A stretch of 64,000 nt of DNA from Naegleria lovaniensis. Its lineage: Eukaryota > Heterolobosea > Eutetramitea > Acrasida > Naegleriidae. The stretch covers positions 124,001-188,000 of the forward strand of contig NW_025407861.1 of the NCBI RefSeq assembly GCF_003324165.1. The letters run 5' to 3'. The translations under genes and the position numbers were made by a program. The notes under the pieces were generated by a model. It saw nothing but the letters and a program-made list of their open reading frames with translations, searched no databases and was not told the origin of the DNA. Positions 52,343 to 64,000 of the stretch are shown piece by piece; positions within the stretch are counted from its first letter, which is position 1, and the number at the start of each line of letters is the position of its first letter.

Positions 52343-55246
52343 TTATACTCTTCTATCACTTGCGGTGGATGATGACATGATGTCATCTCTCATTTCAGCA
52401 GTTGCACTCTTAACTTTTTGAACCATCTTTCCTCCGACTGCCTTGAACAACATGATAGATCGATTCAATAATGAGTGAGGCTGTAATTGCCACATTAAAA
52501 ACACAGCAAAAACTCGAAATAGAACGCACCAAAATATCATGGCATACCAATAATAACCAACAGACTCAATCTCGTATCCGTTGATAAACAAGGCAGAATC
52601 AATACGTTCTGTTTGACTTCTCGTTTCAATTTCAACCATATACAACAATCCCTTAACAAATCTTAAATAGGTGAAAATGTGAAAATAAGAAAATGGAAAG
52701 GGTAATTGTTCAACCTCAGGAAGAGTGGGTTGATTTCCTGAAATTGAGTACAACAACAGTACTACCATCGTTGCTGCTAATTGAGCAGTATGAGGAGAGA
52801 AAAAGAATGATATCATGTATCCTATTGGGAAGGATGCTAAAATGGTCAATATTGAAATGAGATAATAAATTCCAAAACTTGCTTGGGGATGAGAAATAAA
52901 TAATCCAGCCGTGAATGACAAGGAAATGAGTACGATCGGTATTAAGCTTATCAAATCCTTAGATGCAAAGAACATCCATGAATTAAGTCCTGAAAAAGAC
53001 TCTCGTTTAAAGTTTTCCATATCATGTCCAAATACTCTCAATGCTCGCATAATGGCAATCATGGCAAGTGCTAATTCCACAAAAGTAACAAATGCTGCAA
53101 TCTTATCGGACATGGGAAGCATTGAAAACGGTCTGAGAATTAATGGACATTGTTTGAAAACTTCCTCACTCACTGAACCTTTAAATTCTAGCTTGTTAAA
53201 AATTGAGCCAATCAATGCTCCAATACCAACACAAATAAGAATATCGACAATTAGTAATCTCCAATTTCTAAAAAACTGTCGCAAAGAACGATCCATACAT
53301 GCAACAAAGTGAGCCCAAAAAGGAGCAGTTGAGAAGTCACCAGAAATGTAATTAGATGTACAGTCCTGAGAGGATTCAGAACTGTTGTTGCTACTGCCTA
53401 CCAATTCAACACTAGTAGTACTTTTCTCTTCTTCTTGTTTTTTCTGAATAGCCCTGAGGATGGGAGTTCCATTAATTGGATCAATTAAGGTTCGTAAAAT
53501 TTCGTCTGCTGGGTTTAATCGAATTTCATTCACGGGGATTTTCTCTTTCAGTGTCTCAATGACATCATTCACTGAAGCATGTAGTAACAACTGTCCTTCG
53601 GAAAAGAGTAACATGTTATGAAATTGTTGAAATACTTCAGCTGAGGGTTGATGGATCACGCAAATAATGGTCAAGTGGTTGTCTTCGGCGAGGGATCGAA
53701 GAGTAAGGGCAAGACTCAATGCAGTCTCAGAATCTAATCCTGACGTTGGTTCATCCACTGTGGAGAGTTATGTTGACACAAATAAATGTTCATCATTGAT
53801 TAACTTACATATGAGTATGGGAGTATCATTGACTATCTCAATGCCAATCGATGTTCTTCTTCTTTCACCACCGCTAATTTCAGAAACAAGAGAATGTTGT
53901 ACATGAAGCAGACCTAACTTTCCAAGCGTGTCAATTATGTGCTGTGAAGAAAATTGTCTTCTTTTTCGATAGCGTAAACTAAACTCTAGAGCTTCTCTCA
54001 CAGTAATGTCACTCGCAATAATATCATCCTGAGGGACAAAACCAATCATTTGACAAGTCTCTCGAGTAATTTCCTTATCGGAAACAAATACTTTTCCACT
54101 CTGTAGCCCATGACTCGCTCTTCGACAGAGAGTGTTGATAAAGGTTGATTTGCTACTACCACTCTTTCCCACAATCGCAGTAAGACGACCAGCAGCTATT
54201 TCACCACTGATAGGATGTAAAATTTCCTTACCTGTGAAGGAAGTGAAAGCTAACTCGTGGAAGGAAATGGACTCTGCTCTTGGTGGTGAAAGGTGTTCAT
54301 TGAGAGTATCCTCTTCGCTCATGAATCTACCTCCGGAAGCGAGGGCGTGTATTCGACCACGGTTTCTTGGTCGAGATGGTAAACACCAATCATAACACAA
54401 GCATGTATCAAGTGACAAAAAGTTTTTCAATCTTTCAGAGAACGTACTATGAGCGTCTCCTCCAGATAACGCCGGTAATAACCTTAACAATGATTTAGCA
54501 TTAAGTAAATAAATTGTGTTAAAGAGCATCATGAAGAGCACGAATAAAATTGCTACATTGAATTTAAAAAATCCTCTATTATCTTGATACTCTAACCAAT
54601 ACCAAAAGTCAATAGATATATATTCTTGTTGAGTTATTAATTTTCTAAATACGAGATAAATTTCAAATGTTCCATTTTTGCATAATTCATGACTGTCGAC
54701 CACAGAGGTGTTACTGTCATAAATTTTGGTTGAAAAGAATCTGCTTGCAAATGAGTTATCAGATATCATTATTGTACTCCTGTCTAATGGATATTCTCTT
54801 AACAGGGAGAGTGTTGTTTCATTTAAATAATGTAAATGACTTGGACTTGACAAATTCATGTATGCTTCAAACATTTCAACATGTCTGAACACTAAAACGT
54901 CAATCGAAGCATTAGCACTAAATGAAAGAAGTATCATGGATGATTCACAAGGTAACGTTACGTTCACATTTTGAAAATGATTTCTATAAGGGTCTGGAAT
55001 CTTAATATATGGACCTAACTTGGATGGTAATGGTGTGGGTGGCTTGTATTCCAAATCTCTAATTTTTTGCCCATGAGAGAGAATGGAATGAGAAATTGTA
55101 ATTTTGGATGAAATGAAATCCACAAAATACCAGACAGGATAAATCAGAAAGAGTAAATTCACAACTAATAGTACACCATTCGTCAATATCAAAGAGACAA
55201 GCCTTTTTTTGTAATTCCGATGATGATTCGTGAGCATCATCATCAT
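52343..55246 (-). CDS. ABCG-type half-transporter with N-terminal ectodomain
   Basis: Exons 55246-53809 and 53757-52343 (51-nt intron, GTAAGT...CCACAG, phase 1) give 950 residues; I start at the first of four ATGs after GACACACCA. Topology: TM1 (LTNGVLLVVNLLFLIYPVWY), an extracellular domain of about 200 residues with N-glycosylation sites, TM2 (VAILFVLFMMLFNTIYLL), a nucleotide-binding domain, then six TM helices. This order resembles plant ABCG24/28-type proteins. The NBD has Q-loop FVPQDD, signature ISGGERRRTSIG, Walker B ILILDEPTSGLD (restored by splicing) and H-loop CVIHQP. Walker A near residue 359 reads GKSGSSKST, with Ser in place of the usual Gly before Lys. It should dimerise to export lipid-like substrates. 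Confidence 0.85.
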
Positions 55247-55500
55247 TGGTGTGTCCAACAACGTTGAAAAAAGCACACAACAAAATTTGCTATCAATCTA
55301 TATTACGATAGGCCTCAAATTAAACCATAACTCTGGAGAGTTCCATGTAATAAAACAGTAAGTTGTCTCCTTTATCTTCGGAGCAATTTTTTAAAGTTTT
55401 CAATTTTTGAATTTTTTAAATTTTAATGCCCCATTTGCAGATTCACAACAACAAGCCACTCAAAGATTTTTTGTTGGGATTTTTCTCAAAGACAACAAAA

Positions 55501-58500
55501 ATGCCCGTTTCCTATGCACCCTCATCAGCCAATCCATTCGGCAGTGCTGCAGCATCATCGTATCTGTACGATGAGTTTATAGAGGCACCCGATCTTACTC
55601 CACAAGAACAACACTTTGAGAATATGAAGAATTTTTTGAGTGAATTTCAATTGTTGTCCTGTAGTATGCAAGAAAGCTATCATGATGAGATGGTTTCCCA
55701 GTTATTGGAATCCTTTGATCAGACTCAGATTGGTTCGGCTTCGGGTATGCCTGCTGTTGGAAGTATAGGTAGGTATTATTGCGAGAAACGTGATAATTAG
55801 AAATATATTTGTGAATATCTTTGACCACTTTTCATCATGTTGATTCATTATAGGAACTTCACAACCTCTCATCCGATTTAGATTTTCTCCCAATGAAAAT
55901 CTTCGTTTCGATGAATTATTGCAAATCTCAACGGAGAATCAAATCCTCAGAAAAGTTCTTTTAGTATTCGCTCACCTTTGTGAAGAGATGACTTTTTTAT
56001 CATCATTTGCAAAACAACACTTCTATCCAACACTTTCATTGTTTGGTGTAACAGTACAGGATCAAGATGAATTAGATGGTGAGAAACAATTACAATTCGG
56101 ACGAGCTATTCCTCTATTGATGGATTTATGGAACTTTTGTGCACGATCCAATTACGTGGTAAAGTCGACAATTCACCAATTAGCAAGCTTGTTTTGTGAT
56201 GCCAATACGAACGACAAGAATTTATCGACCTATCTTGGAGGACCTGGTGGCGCACAAAATCAATGGTGTCATTTTGAAAGAGTATTTGAAAGTCTTAGCG
56301 AACTGCTTGGAGTATTGATAACATTGGATGAAATCATTCTTCAAAATAGCGCCTTTTCCCATCATTTAACACTGTACAAGAGAATGATCAGTAAGGGTAT
56401 GTGTTTTTGAAAAATTTCAAAACATGTGTTCATTTCAATTATCGAAACAGTCATGACTGAACCTGAGAGATACGGAACTACAAAACAAAATGTGGGAAAG
56501 GTGTATTATTTATTAGAAAAAGTAGAAGGAGATGTTTTAGATGATTCAATTTTTAAGTCTTGTATCAATCAAGCATTTGATGACGTAGTAACATATTCTC
56601 AATTAGTTCAAAATGAAACCGGAGAAACTCAAGAAAAAGTCGAGACTGTCAATGTAAACGTGCAGAGAAACAAATTACTTAAAGCAGAAATAGAATATCA
56701 TTTGAAATTACAATTTGAGGAAATTATGAACACGGTGTTTGTACAACCTTCAGCTACTTTCCAAGTACAATCATCAGGCGCAGCATCTCTTTCTGGATCC
56801 AACAGCACTGCCACCTTTTTGGAATCCGTACTCGAGAAGCGACAGGAATTTGTGGGTTTTTGTGGATTATACATTTTATATTTCAATTTATGGATGGATA
56901 ACCAAACTCTGAAGAAACTTTTCAAGCAAGTATGGGAGTTCCACAAAAAGTGCCCAATCATCCATTTGTACGGTAACACTGTGTGGTCTTCAGCAGAATT
57001 TTTCTTTACCAAAGTGCCAGACATGGTCAGGGTTGCAGGTATTAAGAACCCAAAGAAGGAAATTGAAGCAGACAGATCCAAGTACATGGAAAACTTGATG
57101 AAAACGTTGTTCCCCACTATGGTTAATCAACTCAATCTCAAGATGAACATTTGGGAAAGTCGATTTGAGTCGAACTTTGACGTATTGGCATCGTCAGGTA
57201 GAGATGTTCTTGCTATTGAAGGATCATTGTTGTTACAAGGACTCGAGCTTGCTCAACAAATTAACACTCTCGTTAAAAATGGAATTTATCTACACATTTT
57301 GGCTGGTAAGAGTTTGACCATGTCTCAAGTGCTCCAATTGTGTGGAATGGTTGAGATGGTCAAAAGCATTCAAAATAGTTTTTATAGAAAGTCTCCACAA
57401 TTGGCAAAGCACATCAGCTACATTACCGAGTTCTTAACTTTCAAGATTCAAAACTTCCTTGTGGTCTTGAGAAACAGACTTCAAACAAAGAAGAAGCAAA
57501 GTAATGCAGATGCCGATCAATTAAGCGCTGTTCTTTTGGCTTTGCATTTATTGGATTCAGGACATGCCAGTAGAAAGAGATTAGTATTACTCAATCTCAC
57601 ATTAGCAGTTGCCTTCTCCAGAGCTGCAGGTTTATTCAAAGAATCAGAGTATGAAGAAGTCAAAGTTTTAATGAAGAGATTGGAAGTACTTGCACACTTT
57701 GACGAATATTTAAACGAGTACTGTGATTGTTCATACTTGTACTGGAACAGACTAGTAATCCCAGCCTTCTTCGACAAGGTATACGAAAATCCATCTCGTG
57801 CTCCACAACTCCACCTCATGATGTCTGCACTTCAAGATCCATTATACAATGTTCTTCTCTCTGCCAAGGATGGAACAACACCAACAGCAGTCCACTTGGA
57901 AGACGCAGGAAAAGCACTAGTCAACTCTTACATTGACGAGGTAATGACATACTTTAAAACAAAAATTGTGGATCCTCTATGTCAAGAAGTTGAAACAGAT
58001 CTCAGACTTCACATCCACAACACCAATGTTTTGAAAAAGAAAGTCATTTCTTCCCATACTAAGGATCTATCTCCATTCTTCAAAACACTAGGTCCAATCA
58101 GATTCTACGACAAAATTATAGAAATCAAGAGAATGGTAGAGCAATATCTTGATAAGACGTTCTATGATTTTACCATTTTGGCCCTCCACGACTGGAAAAC
58201 TTATGAAGAAATGAGAAACTTGGCATATGAAAAGTATGGATTGCATTTAGTGAATGTGTATCTTCCTGGACAAACTCTAGAGCAGGGACTTGACGTTTTG
58301 GAAATTACTCGAAACATTCATATTTTTGTTTCCAAATTCTCTTACAACCTCAATCAAAACATGTTTATTGAACAATGCGCCAAGTCAGATGCTAAAAGTC
58401 TCAATGTACTCCACATCAAGCACATTGCAAACTCGATTCGAACTCACGGTACAGGTATTATGAACACTACTATCAACTTTGTGTTTAGATTCCTTGGAAA

Positions 58501-59551
58501 GAAACTCTACATTTTCTCTCAATTCTTGTTTGACGATCACATTAAGAGCAGACTTCTTAAGGATATCAGATTCTATAAAGACGAAGCTCTCAAGTCCCTT
58601 GATAACAAATTCCCTCTCAAGAGTGCCAAAAAGTTCATCAAGGACATTAAGAAATTGGGAGTTAATCCACAAACTGGTTTGTCCTATCTGGATCAATTCC
58701 GTGTTCTCATCACCGAAATTGGTAATGCATTGGGATATGTAAGAATGATACGTGCTGGTGGTCTTCGTTACATCAATGACGCCATTCAATTTGTTCCAAT
58801 GAATTGTTTCCCAGATGTTGAAGAATCCAAAGAAGAAAAAGAGAAAACTGAAAATGAAACATCAGCAGAAGGCACTGAATCGGCTCCTCCAACAGATGTG
58901 ACAAATAATACTGAAGAAAAGAAAGAAGACGATGCAAACAACATTAGCGTCTTGTGTAAGGATGTGTTCTCTGAAGAGACCATGAATGCTGCCAACAACT
59001 TACACAAAGTGGTTTTGAATATGGCCAAAATTTCCCAATCGCAACAAAGTGATTATTTCAAAACATTGGAAACTGTATTCAAGAATGAAATGATGAAAGA
59101 ACAAAACAACCATTTGAGAAACTTTTACATCATTATTCCTGCTTTAACATTGAGCTTTGTAGAAGCCATGCTTATCTCTAAAGACAAGATGATTCGTTCC
59201 GGAAAAGAAGCATCCTTTACTGATGACGGTTTTGCTTTGGGAATTGCATTCATTTTGAAGGTTTTGAGTCAAAACGATAAATTCGATAGTTTGCATTGGT
59301 TCGAAAGCGTAGCCATGACTTTCAAACAAGAATACGAAGATACCAAACGAACCATGTCTGAACTCAGTCAAAAGAAAAACGAAGGTGGAAAGAATAAGAA
59401 GATTTCAGAGAAGGAGCGAGAAAAGATGATGCAAAACGATGACGAGTTGCAAACCATGAACCTTACTTTGAACCGAATCCTGAGTTACAAGAGAGAATTT
59501 GAATTACTGTTTTTCAGTTTCTCTGGTGCGCGTGTATTCTTCAGAGATTAA
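55501..59551 (+). CDS. WASHC4: WASH complex subunit 4 (SWIP)
   Basis: Exons 55501-55768, 55854-56396 and 56451-59551 encode 1,303 residues; introns are 85 and 54 nt, both phase 1. An in-frame ATG at 55426 could add 25 residues. SWIP is a core subunit of the WASH complex, which drives Arp2/3 actin branching on endosomes. Landmarks: LEKVEGDVLDDSIFKSCI, YGNTVWSSAEFFFTKVP, HGTGIMNTTINFVFRFLGKK, LYIFSQFLFDDHIKSRLLKD, SYLDQFRVLITEIGNALGYV, HLRNFYIIIPALTLSF, ASFTDDGFALGIAFILK, and a C-terminal LLFFSFSGARVFFRD. These match the family end to end. An acidic Glu/Thr-rich insert lies near residue 1050. Confidence 0.92.
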
Positions 59552-59771
59552 AAAATTCCAAATGTTCTTCCTCTTTACTACTCCCAAATGATGATATCGT
59601 TGGTTCCATCTCCATGATTCCTCATTTCCAGTTCCGCAAGACTCAGAAATTCCAATCTTTGAAAAAGTATGCATCCTTGAAATTAATGCACCCGATGCAC
59701 ATCGGATAAACTTGCAAAAACATTTAAAAACTTGCCAACCAGATTAGATCTCACACCAAAATCAAAACAAA

Positions 59772-60770
59772 ATGTCTTCTGCACCAGTCAAGAAAGTCTT
59801 TTCTAGTCTTCAATTTTACACTTATTTCTTTTGTCCATACGCTCATCGTTCATTGATTGCGTTGATTGAAGCTCAACTCGCCAACAAATTAGATGCATTC
59901 TCTTCGGACCAACAAGCAACTGCCATCACGTACCATGAAGTCGACCTGTACTTGAACGAGCAATTGACTGATAGCTTTAAGAGCATCAATCCACAAGGAA
60001 AGGTTCCAACCATTCGCTTCAAGTTGAACGACGGATCCAATTCCGAACAGGAACTCATCATTAATGAATCGTTGGTCATTAATGATTTCTTGCAGGAAGT
60101 CTTGATTCCAGAATTACTTCCAATCAACTCGAACGATGGTCAAGCTGAGAGTGCCTACAAGAAATCTCTTGCTAAAATTTGGATTTCTTACTTTGACTCT
60201 AACGTCAATTCATTGCTTTTCAAATTAGTTTTTGGAGAGGAGCCTTCGCTTGAAAAAGTCAAAGCAGAAATTCTCACTCCTATCCAAGATAAGTTGACCT
60301 TTTTGGTGAGAAATGGATTTTCAGCTGCAAGAAAGGCTGTCTCTGAAGGACCATACTTTTTCGGAAATCATTTCAGCTTGGTCGATATTGCTTACTTCCC
60401 TTTTGTAACTCGCTTGGAAATTATCTTGAGACACAAGTATGGCTTGAATCTTTTTGAACCTTTTGGCAATGCTTCTCAACAAACTGCTGATGCTTTGAAG
60501 CTTTTCTCTGCGTGGTATGAAAATGTCAAAGCAAGAGAGAGTATTCAAAGATCAAGCTTTAAGCCCTTGTTTGTTCCAGTGACATTTACCTCTAATGAGT
60601 TAAAGAAGCAAAGTGTTTCTGGTTTCAATGCTGACATTAAGGAATTGAAAGAGTTGCGCAAACCAGGAGTGATTTCGCAAGACGAATTTGACACCAAATT
60701 CTTTGATTATGAAAAGTATGTCGTTCTTGGATTCGATTTGCTCAGAAAAAGAGAACAACAAAGAAAATAA
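59772..60770 (+). CDS. Omega-like glutathione S-transferase with C-terminal extension
   Basis: Single exon, 332 residues. The N-terminal thioredoxin-like domain has the active-site motif FFCPYAHRS (Cys at about 20), as in omega-class GSTs, and the cis-Pro motif GKVPTIRF; INESLVINDFL binds glutathione in relatives. The all-helical C-terminal domain includes GNHFSLVDIAYFPFVTRLEI. The protein is about 90 residues longer than usual; the extra end has a short-helix motif (KELKELRKPGVISQDEFDTK) similar to SHOCT modules. Likely a thiol transferase or dehydroascorbate reductase in the cytosol. No signal peptide. Confidence 0.85.
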   Translation: MSSAPVKKVFSSLQFYTYFFCPYAHRSLIALIEAQLANKLDAFSSDQQATAITYHEVDLYLNEQLTDSFKSINPQGKVPTIRFKLNDGSNSEQELIINESLVINDFLQEVLIPELLPINSNDGQAESAYKKSLAKIWISYFDSNVNSLLFKLVFGEEPSLEKVKAEILTPIQDKLTFLVRNGFSAARKAVSEGPYFFGNHFSLVDIAYFPFVTRLEIILRHKYGLNLFEPFGNASQQTADALKLFSAWYENVKARESIQRSSFKPLFVPVTFTSNELKKQSVSGFNADIKELKELRKPGVISQDEFDTKFFDYEKYVVLGFDLLRKREQQRK

Positions 60771-60809
60771 AAGAATGTAAACGCTTTTTATTGTATTGTG
60801 TGAAATGGT

Positions 60810-63472
60810 CTACTTTTTTTTCTCGTCTTTGGCTTCGGCGGGTACCAACTTGTACGATTGCAGTTTTTCAACCACGTTGGCAATTCTCTTTTTCAGGCGA
60901 CTCGTGTCTGTGAGCATCTCTAGCTCTGTCTGAAAGCTTTTTTCCTTTGGATTCTTGGTTAGCACGGTGTTCAATAATTGACCCAAGCCAAAATCAGCCG
61001 TTTCCTCCCAGCCAGGAGATTCGTCATTGACAAATGAGGGCCAATGATTTTCCAAAACTTCTGTCTCTTTGTCATCCAAAGAATGGCTGAGTGTAACAAG
61101 CACATGCATCAACAACGTCGAACAAGTAAGGTCATGAGATGCTTCTTTCAGAGATTGCTGGGTTTTCTCTATCTTTTTAGTGAGAGCTAAAATTTCTTGA
61201 TAAGTCTTGTCAAAAAGTATATCTAAACTGTTAATGGAAGTTGGGTTCTTGTCTTTGTATCGAACTAATAATCTCTTTTGTAAAGCTCGGAATTGAGCAG
61301 CAAGCTTGTCTAATTGTTGATAGTATATGTGAAGTCCTAATCTGTTCTTGAAATGAGCATCAATGACATCAAAGTAAGGGTAGTATGGCATATTTTCTGT
61401 AAATTCAATTTTCATTGGTTGTTTATCCTCCATTTGAAGAGCAGTGGCGCATTGTTTGAGCCTTCGTAGTGTCTCTTTGACTAAAATGTACATTGCGTCT
61501 AATGAAGACGATTGAATTCTGTACCTTCCAGCATTCTTTGAAACAAGGATGGTTGCATCTTTTCCGTTTGAATATTGCATAGTTAAAATGTTCTCACTTA
61601 TTAAGTTGGACGTCTCTGTATCATCTTTTTGTATTAAATCTTCAAATAAGGTTGCTATTGGAATTGGGGATTTGTTGGTGTCAAGAGTAATCTTATGCGT
61701 TGAGCTTTTCTTTGCAGGAACGACATCTCCGCAGAGCCCAAACGGAAGAAGGAAATTGCAGTTGGATATTTTCGGCTGGCCAGTTACTGGATCGTGATAA
61801 ATAGCTGTCACACTAGCCTCCAAGCTCTTTGGTGTGCAGTCACTTCCTCCAAAAACAGTTACAGGTAAAACGAAAGGAGTGCTTTGGTTACCTCCGTCTG
61901 CATGAAAGTCAAGTATTTAAGTTCAATTAAAAACTTACTAAGAGTGGTAATGTAGGTTGTAGGCGAAATTACATAAAATGGTTTTTCGACATGGAAATTG
62001 ACCGTAATGTTTTCAAGCACACAATTATTTCCAGTGTAGCCAATATACAATTGAATGGTTACTCGTTTGTTCTCATTTCCAGTATTAAACGATTCGGGGT
62101 CAACAGTGTTTGGAATTTGAGCTCGTATGATAAGTGATTCCGATGATTCGTCTTTTTGGTTTCGTTTTGTTCTTCGAATAATTTGTTGTAATCGTTTTGT
62201 TTCTTCTTCCAGTCGTTCGTAGTCGACATCCTTGTTTTCAAGAGTGGGAACTGTATTTGATATGGCACCTGTTCCCAAATAATTTAATGCTAAATTGCCT
62301 TCTTCGTCTAGTGTCACAATTACTCCTTTAATTCCTCCAATATTAGCTACTCGGATCGCAACAGGGGTTGAAGTCATACCTGCAGCCCAAGCTAATTTTG
62401 GGTCAGAATAAATCATGACTGTTTTGTTGTGGGTTCCAATTAGTAAATTATACCTGTCATCTACCAAAAGTCAATACTATGCTGTTGAAATGCTGAAATA
62501 CATACTCTGATCAGTTCCTGGTTTGTATAGCTCCACTGCACTTGGAAAGTAGTCAAACCTCATTTGTGATGCAAGCTCACCATTTTCCTTAATGCTAAAA
62601 AGGGTCCTTTCTCCCACAGCAAGGATTTCACTCTGTCCTGCTGATAAATATTGGCTGTATCTCCCAACTACAATGTCATAAACTTCTTCTCCGACATTCA
62701 CGGACCACGTCGCTTTTACTTTCTTTCCATTTGAATTTTCTTTTTGATTAGATCCAGAAGAAGCTGCTAACATTTGGTATTTGTATGCTTCTACTTCCAT
62801 AGAAGAATTGAACGTGATAAAACTATCCATTGATCTACTGTATGTCAACGGGCCAGGTATTAAACTTGTCGAGAGAAATCTATGAAAAGTGAAATGATCT
62901 TGTTCGAAGAATGATAATTGTCCATCAAAAGATTGAATGCAAATGTAGTCTTTTCCATAAGCGCCTCCAAAGGGTCCGTAACAAAAATTGTAAGACAATC
63001 GTTGAAGAGCGTGCTCATAATATAATTGTAATGCGTAACCCTCCATTGCATTGCTATCTTGTTGTTCCGATGAGTAATCTGAAGCTTGTTTTACGATTGT
63101 ATACACTGCAAACTTTTTTGGCATCAACACACCCAATGCATTGTCTCTCGAATTTCTATGCAAGCCATCGAAGAATAAGTATTGAAACACAGCCCAATCT
63201 ACTTACGGAATAAACTTTCCGATTTCCAATTGCAAAATTGGGGCCTCCAACTGTTTTTCTAACAATAAATCGGTAGGATAATAGCTATTCTTCTGAGGTT
63301 TGTATATTCTCAACATTCCCGATAAACTTCCAACAACAATCTTGTCCAAAAAACAAGTCCCGGAATCACCTCTTTCATTATCCACATTTCCAATACATAA
63401 TGATCCCTTTTCAAACTCTTCAGAGTCTCCACATTTTGTACTCCACCATTCCCGAAGTCTGAACAAGGACAT
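60810..63472 (-). CDS. BBS9: BBS9 (PTHB1), BBSome subunit
   Basis: Exons 63472-63207, 63155-62506, 62460-61939 and 61897-60810 encode 841 residues (human about 887); introns are 51, 45 and 41 nt. BBS9 is a scaffold of the BBSome, which moves membrane proteins in and out of cilia. The start MSLFRLREWWST is the family start. Further landmarks: LDKIVVGSLSGMLRIYKP, GAYGKDYICIQSFDGQLSFF, PGPLTYSRSMDSFITFN, LIGTHNKTVMIYSDPKLAW, GIKGVIVTLDEEGNLALNYLGT. The N-terminal part is a beta-propeller, followed by a GAE-like domain and C-terminal helices (LARYKDKNPTS region; HDLTCSTLLMHVLVTLSHSL). All junctions restore family sequence. Confidence 0.92.
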
Positions 63473-63737
63473 GATGGAGAAGTTAGTTCAGAGCTTTTGT
63501 AATTTTTTTTGAAATGTATACCGTGTTGTAAGGAGATGAGCGGGAATGAATGCCAAACAGCCACACACACGCAAATAATACAACTCGAACAATCATTTGA
63601 TCAATGATCTATCAACAACACATTTATCTCATTAAAAAATAGATATATATTATGAATACAACAAGAACAACAACAAACACAGAATAAATGTGTAAAAACT
63701 ACTACTACTACTGCTCATCATTTGGAACGAATTCGAA

Positions 63738-63998
63738 CTAATGAGTCTCAGTCTCAGTATTTGCATTGGTTTGAGCTGCATTATTCTGTGCTGCTTGTTT
63801 TTCCATATTGGCAGCTTCTTGAGCCAATTCTTCGAATTGATGTGGCTCAAAGAATCTCACATAGGTGGTACGAATGAGTGGGTATGGAAGTAAATCTTCA
63901 AAGAAGGAAATATCCAAATGTTTCGAGGTCTTCAAAGTTCGATCCAAGAAAATACAACAATTATCATATTGCTTTTCATAACCTTTGGTTCCATTCAT
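63738..63998 (-). CDS. Unidentified protein at the right edge, probably 5' partial
   Basis: 86 codons are visible from a Met at 63998 to the stop at 63738; the edge is 2 nt away, so this Met may be internal or the start of a later exon. The sequence has KQYDNCCIFLDRTLKTSKHL, FEDLLPYPLIRTTYVRFFEP and an Ala/Gln/Asn/Thr-rich acidic tail (QNNAAQTNANTETETH). No TM or catalytic motif. I do not recognise it. Confidence 0.5.
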   Translation of the reverse strand: MNGTKGYEKQYDNCCIFLDRTLKTSKHLDISFFEDLLPYPLIRTTYVRFFEPHQFEELAQEAANMEKQAAQNNAAQTNANTETETH

Positions 63999-64000
63999 GT

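Noticed and set aside
1-64000. tRNA, rRNA, CRISPR, transposon or integrated virus
   Set aside because: No cloverleaf with standard A and B boxes, no rRNA blocks, no regular spacer arrays, and no transposase, reverse transcriptase or viral hallmark gene were seen.

Overview
This is an AT-rich, gene-dense nuclear segment from a free-living protist. It has about 31 protein genes in 64 kb, short spliceosomal introns (41 to about 290 nt, GT-AG, often GTAAGT or GTATGT donors), A-rich leaders before most start codons, and gaps usually under 250 nt. Cilium genes (BBS9, a CFAP20-domain protein) sit beside endosomal and actin genes (WASHC4, HEATR5) and Ras-like GTPases. That mix, with the gene architecture, suggests a heterolobosean amoeboflagellate of the Naegleria type. 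This is an inference; no rRNA or species marker is present.

Layout. 1-8.6 kb: the 3' part of a very long coiled-coil protein (open at the left edge), PIG-X, a probable mitochondrial membrane protein, and cytochrome c. 8.8-18 kb: U5 snRNP 40K WD40 protein, tRNA dimethylallyltransferase with a 5-nt microexon, ribosomal protein eL37, GET1/WRB, a four-exon WD40-like protein, a two-exon 52-residue membrane protein, and GLE1. 18-26 kb: a gene for a huge ectodomain protein (temptin/FN3/G8/beta-helix/EGF/vWD), then a divergent two-unit polyubiquitin, separated by the two largest gaps. 26-36 kb: a TM protein, an F-box/Ras-like GTPase fusion, uridine kinase, a 92-residue membrane protein, alanine racemase, pantothenate kinase, a secreted cysteine-rich protein and eIF1A. 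36-50 kb: HEATR5, CFAP20-domain protein, SPT3, a BTB-like/SPRY protein, ATP23 and RFC4. 50-64 kb: LRR protein, ABCG half-transporter, WASHC4, an omega-like GST, BBS9 and a partial gene at the right edge.

Genes are independent transcription units on both strands, not operons. Products serve core processes: splicing, tRNA modification, translation, mRNA export, GPI-anchor synthesis, tail-anchored protein insertion, replication clamp loading, mitochondrial assembly, and ciliary and endosomal trafficking. The less ordinary items are the microexon, the F-box GTPase, the divergent ubiquitin pair, the giant receptor-like protein, a BTB fold that appears split by a coiled coil, an ABCG protein with an altered Walker A, and alanine racemase. 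Exon boundaries were read by eye from splice signals, frame and family motifs; no transcript data were available.
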